From NCBI RefSeq assembly GCF_001187535.1, contig NZ_LFIO01000512.1, forward strand, positions 1 through 38,792: DNA of 38,792 nucleotides, given 5' to 3'. Below are positions 37,153 through 38,792 of this stretch, piece by piece. Position 1 is the stretch's first letter. Every line of letters starts with the position of its first letter. Below the pieces are notes generated by a model, which saw only the letters and a list, made by a program, of their open reading frames with translations, made no database searches and was not told the origin of the DNA. The position numbers were made by a program, and so were the translations under genes. This DNA comes from Rhizobium ecuadorense (GTDB taxonomy: Bacteria > Pseudomonadota > Alphaproteobacteria > Rhizobiales > Rhizobiaceae).

Positions 37153-38439
37153 ATGGCAACAGAGATCATTCTCCCGAAGGTCGACATGGATATGGCGACC
37201 GGCAAAATCTCGAAGTGGTTTTTCAACGAAGGTGACCGCGTTGGGAAGGGCGACGTTCTGTTCGAGATCGAGACCGACAAGGCAGCGATGGAGATAGATT
37301 CCCCCGTTACGGGCATTCTTCGAAACATCACCGGCAAAGAAGGTGTCGATATCGCCGTAGGGTCGGCAGTCGCCTGGCTTTACGAGGAAGGTGAGGAATA
37401 TCAAGCCGCGACTAAGCTGTCTGCTCCGGCCAACCCCGTGGAGGCCGCGGCTTCCGGCATGACCACGGTCGATCTGATCCACGCACCAAGCCATATTGGA
37501 TCGCCGGATGCCGGAAGTGCAATTAGGGCTACGCCGCTGGCAAGACGCCTCGCGCGGGAAAGCGGCATCGATCTGGGATCCGTGGCGGGAACCGGCCCCC
37601 ATGGAAGGATTATCAGTGCTGACGTTTCGAAGGCTCGCGTCGCCGAAGCGGCTGTCGCGCTGCCGGCGCCGGCTGGAATGCAGAATGTGGGGCAAGAAGC
37701 TGCGTCTGTTGGTTCCCTGAAACAGTTCGCCGAAGGCACGTTCGATTTGCAACCTCATACGCCTATGAGGAGGACGATCGCTCGGCGGTTGCTGGAAGCA
37801 AAGACCACTATTCCGCATTTCTACCTGACGGTTGATTGCCGCATCGACGCCCTCCTCAAGTTGCGAGCGGAGCTGAACGCGTCTGCGCCAATGGAAGATG
37901 GGGCGCCTAAATATAAGTTGTCGGTCAATGACATGGTCATTAAGGCCTACGCGCTGGCCCTTGGATCAACGCCCGACGCGAACGTGTCTTGGACGGAAGA
38001 GAGCCTCTTGCGCCATCATTCTGTTGACGTAGGAGTTGCCGTTTCCGTGGCCGGCGGGCTGATCACGCCGATCATTCGGCATGCGGAATCCAAAACGCTC
38101 TCGAGCATCTCCAATGAGATGAAGGACCTCGCTGCACGCGCGAAGTCAGGCAAATTGAAGCCGGCTGAGTACCAGGGCGGCTCCGGAGCGATTTCAAACC
38201 TCGGCATGTTCGGGGTGAGAGAATTCGCGGCGATTATCAACCCTCCCCATTCGACCATCCTGGCCGTTGGTGCCGGGGAGAAAAGGCCCGTCGTCAACGC
38301 GCAAAGCGAGCTGTCGGCGGCAACGGTCATGACCGTGACGCTGTCAACCGATCATCGTGCGGTCGATGGCGCCCTTGGCGCGGAGCTTGTCGGAAAGTTC
38401 CGAACGCTCATCGAAAACCCGATGAGTATGCTGATCTAG
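37153..38439 (+). CDS. Dihydrolipoamide acyltransferase (E2)
   Basis: This 428-residue E2 has one N-terminal lipoyl domain (lysine 43 in E-T-D-K-A), a linker, a peripheral-subunit-binding domain near residues 118-155 ([17 protein letters not shown]), and a catalytic domain ending in D-H-R-A-V-D-G near 397. It transfers the acyl group to CoA. The lipoyl site needs LipA activity, and a second lipA lies at 14.4 kb. It follows E1 beta by 1 bp and is followed by a strong terminator. Confidence 0.93.
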   Translation: MATEIILPKVDMDMATGKISKWFFNEGDRVGKGDVLFEIETDKAAMEIDSPVTGILRNITGKEGVDIAVGSAVAWLYEEGEEYQAATKLSAPANPVEAAASGMTTVDLIHAPSHIGSPDAGSAIRATPLARRLARESGIDLGSVAGTGPHGRIISADVSKARVAEAAVALPAPAGMQNVGQEAASVGSLKQFAEGTFDLQPHTPMRRTIARRLLEAKTTIPHFYLTVDCRIDALLKLRAELNASAPMEDGAPKYKLSVNDMVIKAYALALGSTPDANVSWTEESLLRHHSVDVGVAVSVAGGLITPIIRHAESKTLSSISNEMKDLAARAKSGKLKPAEYQGGSGAISNLGMFGVREFAAIINPPHSTILAVGAGEKRPVVNAQSELSAATVMTVTLSTDHRAVDGALGAELVGKFRTLIENPMSMLI

Positions 38440-38455
38440 TTTCCTCCCAGACCTC

Positions 38456-38506
38456 GGGGGATCTTGCCGCGACGCGAACCAGTCGCGACGGATCCCCCAA
38501 TTTTTT
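38456..38506 (+). terminator. Intrinsic terminator after the E2 gene
   Basis: GGGGGATC (38456-38463) pairs with GATCCCCC (38491-38498). An inner CGCGAC/GTCGCG stem (38468-38473, 38482-38487) closes an 8-nt loop. A run of six T follows at 38501-38506. This is a textbook rho-independent terminator between E2 and lpd. Confidence 0.85.
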
Positions 38507-38518
38507 CAAGGAAAACGG

Positions 38519-38792
38519 ATGTCCTACGACGTCATCATCATCGGCTCCGGTCCCGGCGGCTATGTCGCCGCCATCCGCGCCAGCCAGCTCGGCCTGAAGA
38601 CCGCGATCGTCGAGCGCGAGCATATGGGCGGCATCTGCCTGAACTGGGGCTGCATCCCCACAAAGGCGCTGCTGCGCTCGGCCGAGGTTCTCGATCACGC
38701 CAATCATTTCAAGGATTTCGGTCTCGTTCTCGAAGGTTCGGTCAAGCCGGATGCCAAGGCCGTTGTCGGCCGCTCGCGCGCCGTCTCCGCCC
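38519..38792 (+). CDS. lpdA: Dihydrolipoamide dehydrogenase (E3), N-terminal part
   Basis: The first 91 residues are visible; the gene runs off the right edge. The FAD motif [10 protein letters not shown] is near residue 10, and the redox-active disulfide lies in [10 protein letters not shown] near 40. AAGGAAAA precedes ATG 38519. The strongly GC-rich third positions look like a highly expressed core gene. It would regenerate the E2 lipoyl groups, but the terminator before it means it needs read-through or its own start. Confidence 0.92.
   Translation, partial: MSYDVIIIGSGPGGYVAAIRASQLGLKTAIVEREHMGGICLNWGCIPTKALLRSAEVLDHANHFKDFGLVLEGSVKPDAKAVVGRSRAVSA

Overview
The window looks like part of a rhizobial replicon (Rhizobium/Agrobacterium/Sinorhizobium type), probably a plasmid or other accessory region. 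The reasons are the high GC content, a lipoyl synthase very close to the Rhizobium form, several ABC sugar-uptake systems, and an IS66 remnant. It holds about 31 recognisable genes, nearly all for uptake and breakdown of small carbon compounds. I saw no rRNA, tRNA or CRISPR array.

Region 1 (about 0.5-14.4 kb) is a catabolic regulon under two paralogous LacI repressors. It has a DUF4392 D-glutamate cyclase gene, a levoglucosan-dehydrogenase-like Gfo/Idh/MocA oxidoreductase with a TIM-barrel isomerase/epimerase-like partner, a ribose-type (CUT2) ABC importer, 5-oxoprolinase pxpA and a fused pxpB-pxpC, and a biotin carboxylase fused to its biotin carrier domain. Three promoters share a 14-bp LacI-type operator. 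Two of them carry the operator twice, 32 bp apart, lying on the -35 and -10 boxes.

Region 2 (14.4-24.7 kb) runs in the same direction. It has an extra lipA, then glycolate oxidase glcDEF, which is convergent with an IclR gene (bhcR). Divergent from bhcR is bhcABCD, the complete beta-hydroxyaspartate cycle. Together these genes should take glycolate to glyoxylate and then to oxaloacetate without losing CO2.

Region 3 (24.7-26.7 kb) is a scarred junction: an IS66 transposase tail, a frameshifted gene remnant, and two translationally coupled genes of unknown function.

Region 4 (26.7-38.8 kb) is the most novel part. A leftward operon encodes a CUT1 ABC importer and a PfkB kinase. A SorC-type regulator is divergent from it. 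A rightward operon encodes a DXR-like (DRL) reductoisomerase and an acetoin-dehydrogenase-type E1 alpha/E1 beta/E2 complex, followed past a strong terminator by dihydrolipoamide dehydrogenase, which is cut by the window edge. Related operator-like sequences lie in front of both operons. The enzymes fit an undescribed route for a 2-C-methyl-erythritol-like branched polyol: phosphorylation, reverse DXR chemistry to a 1-deoxyketose phosphate, then thiolytic acyloin cleavage to acetyl-CoA and glyceraldehyde 3-phosphate. This pathway is inferred, not shown.
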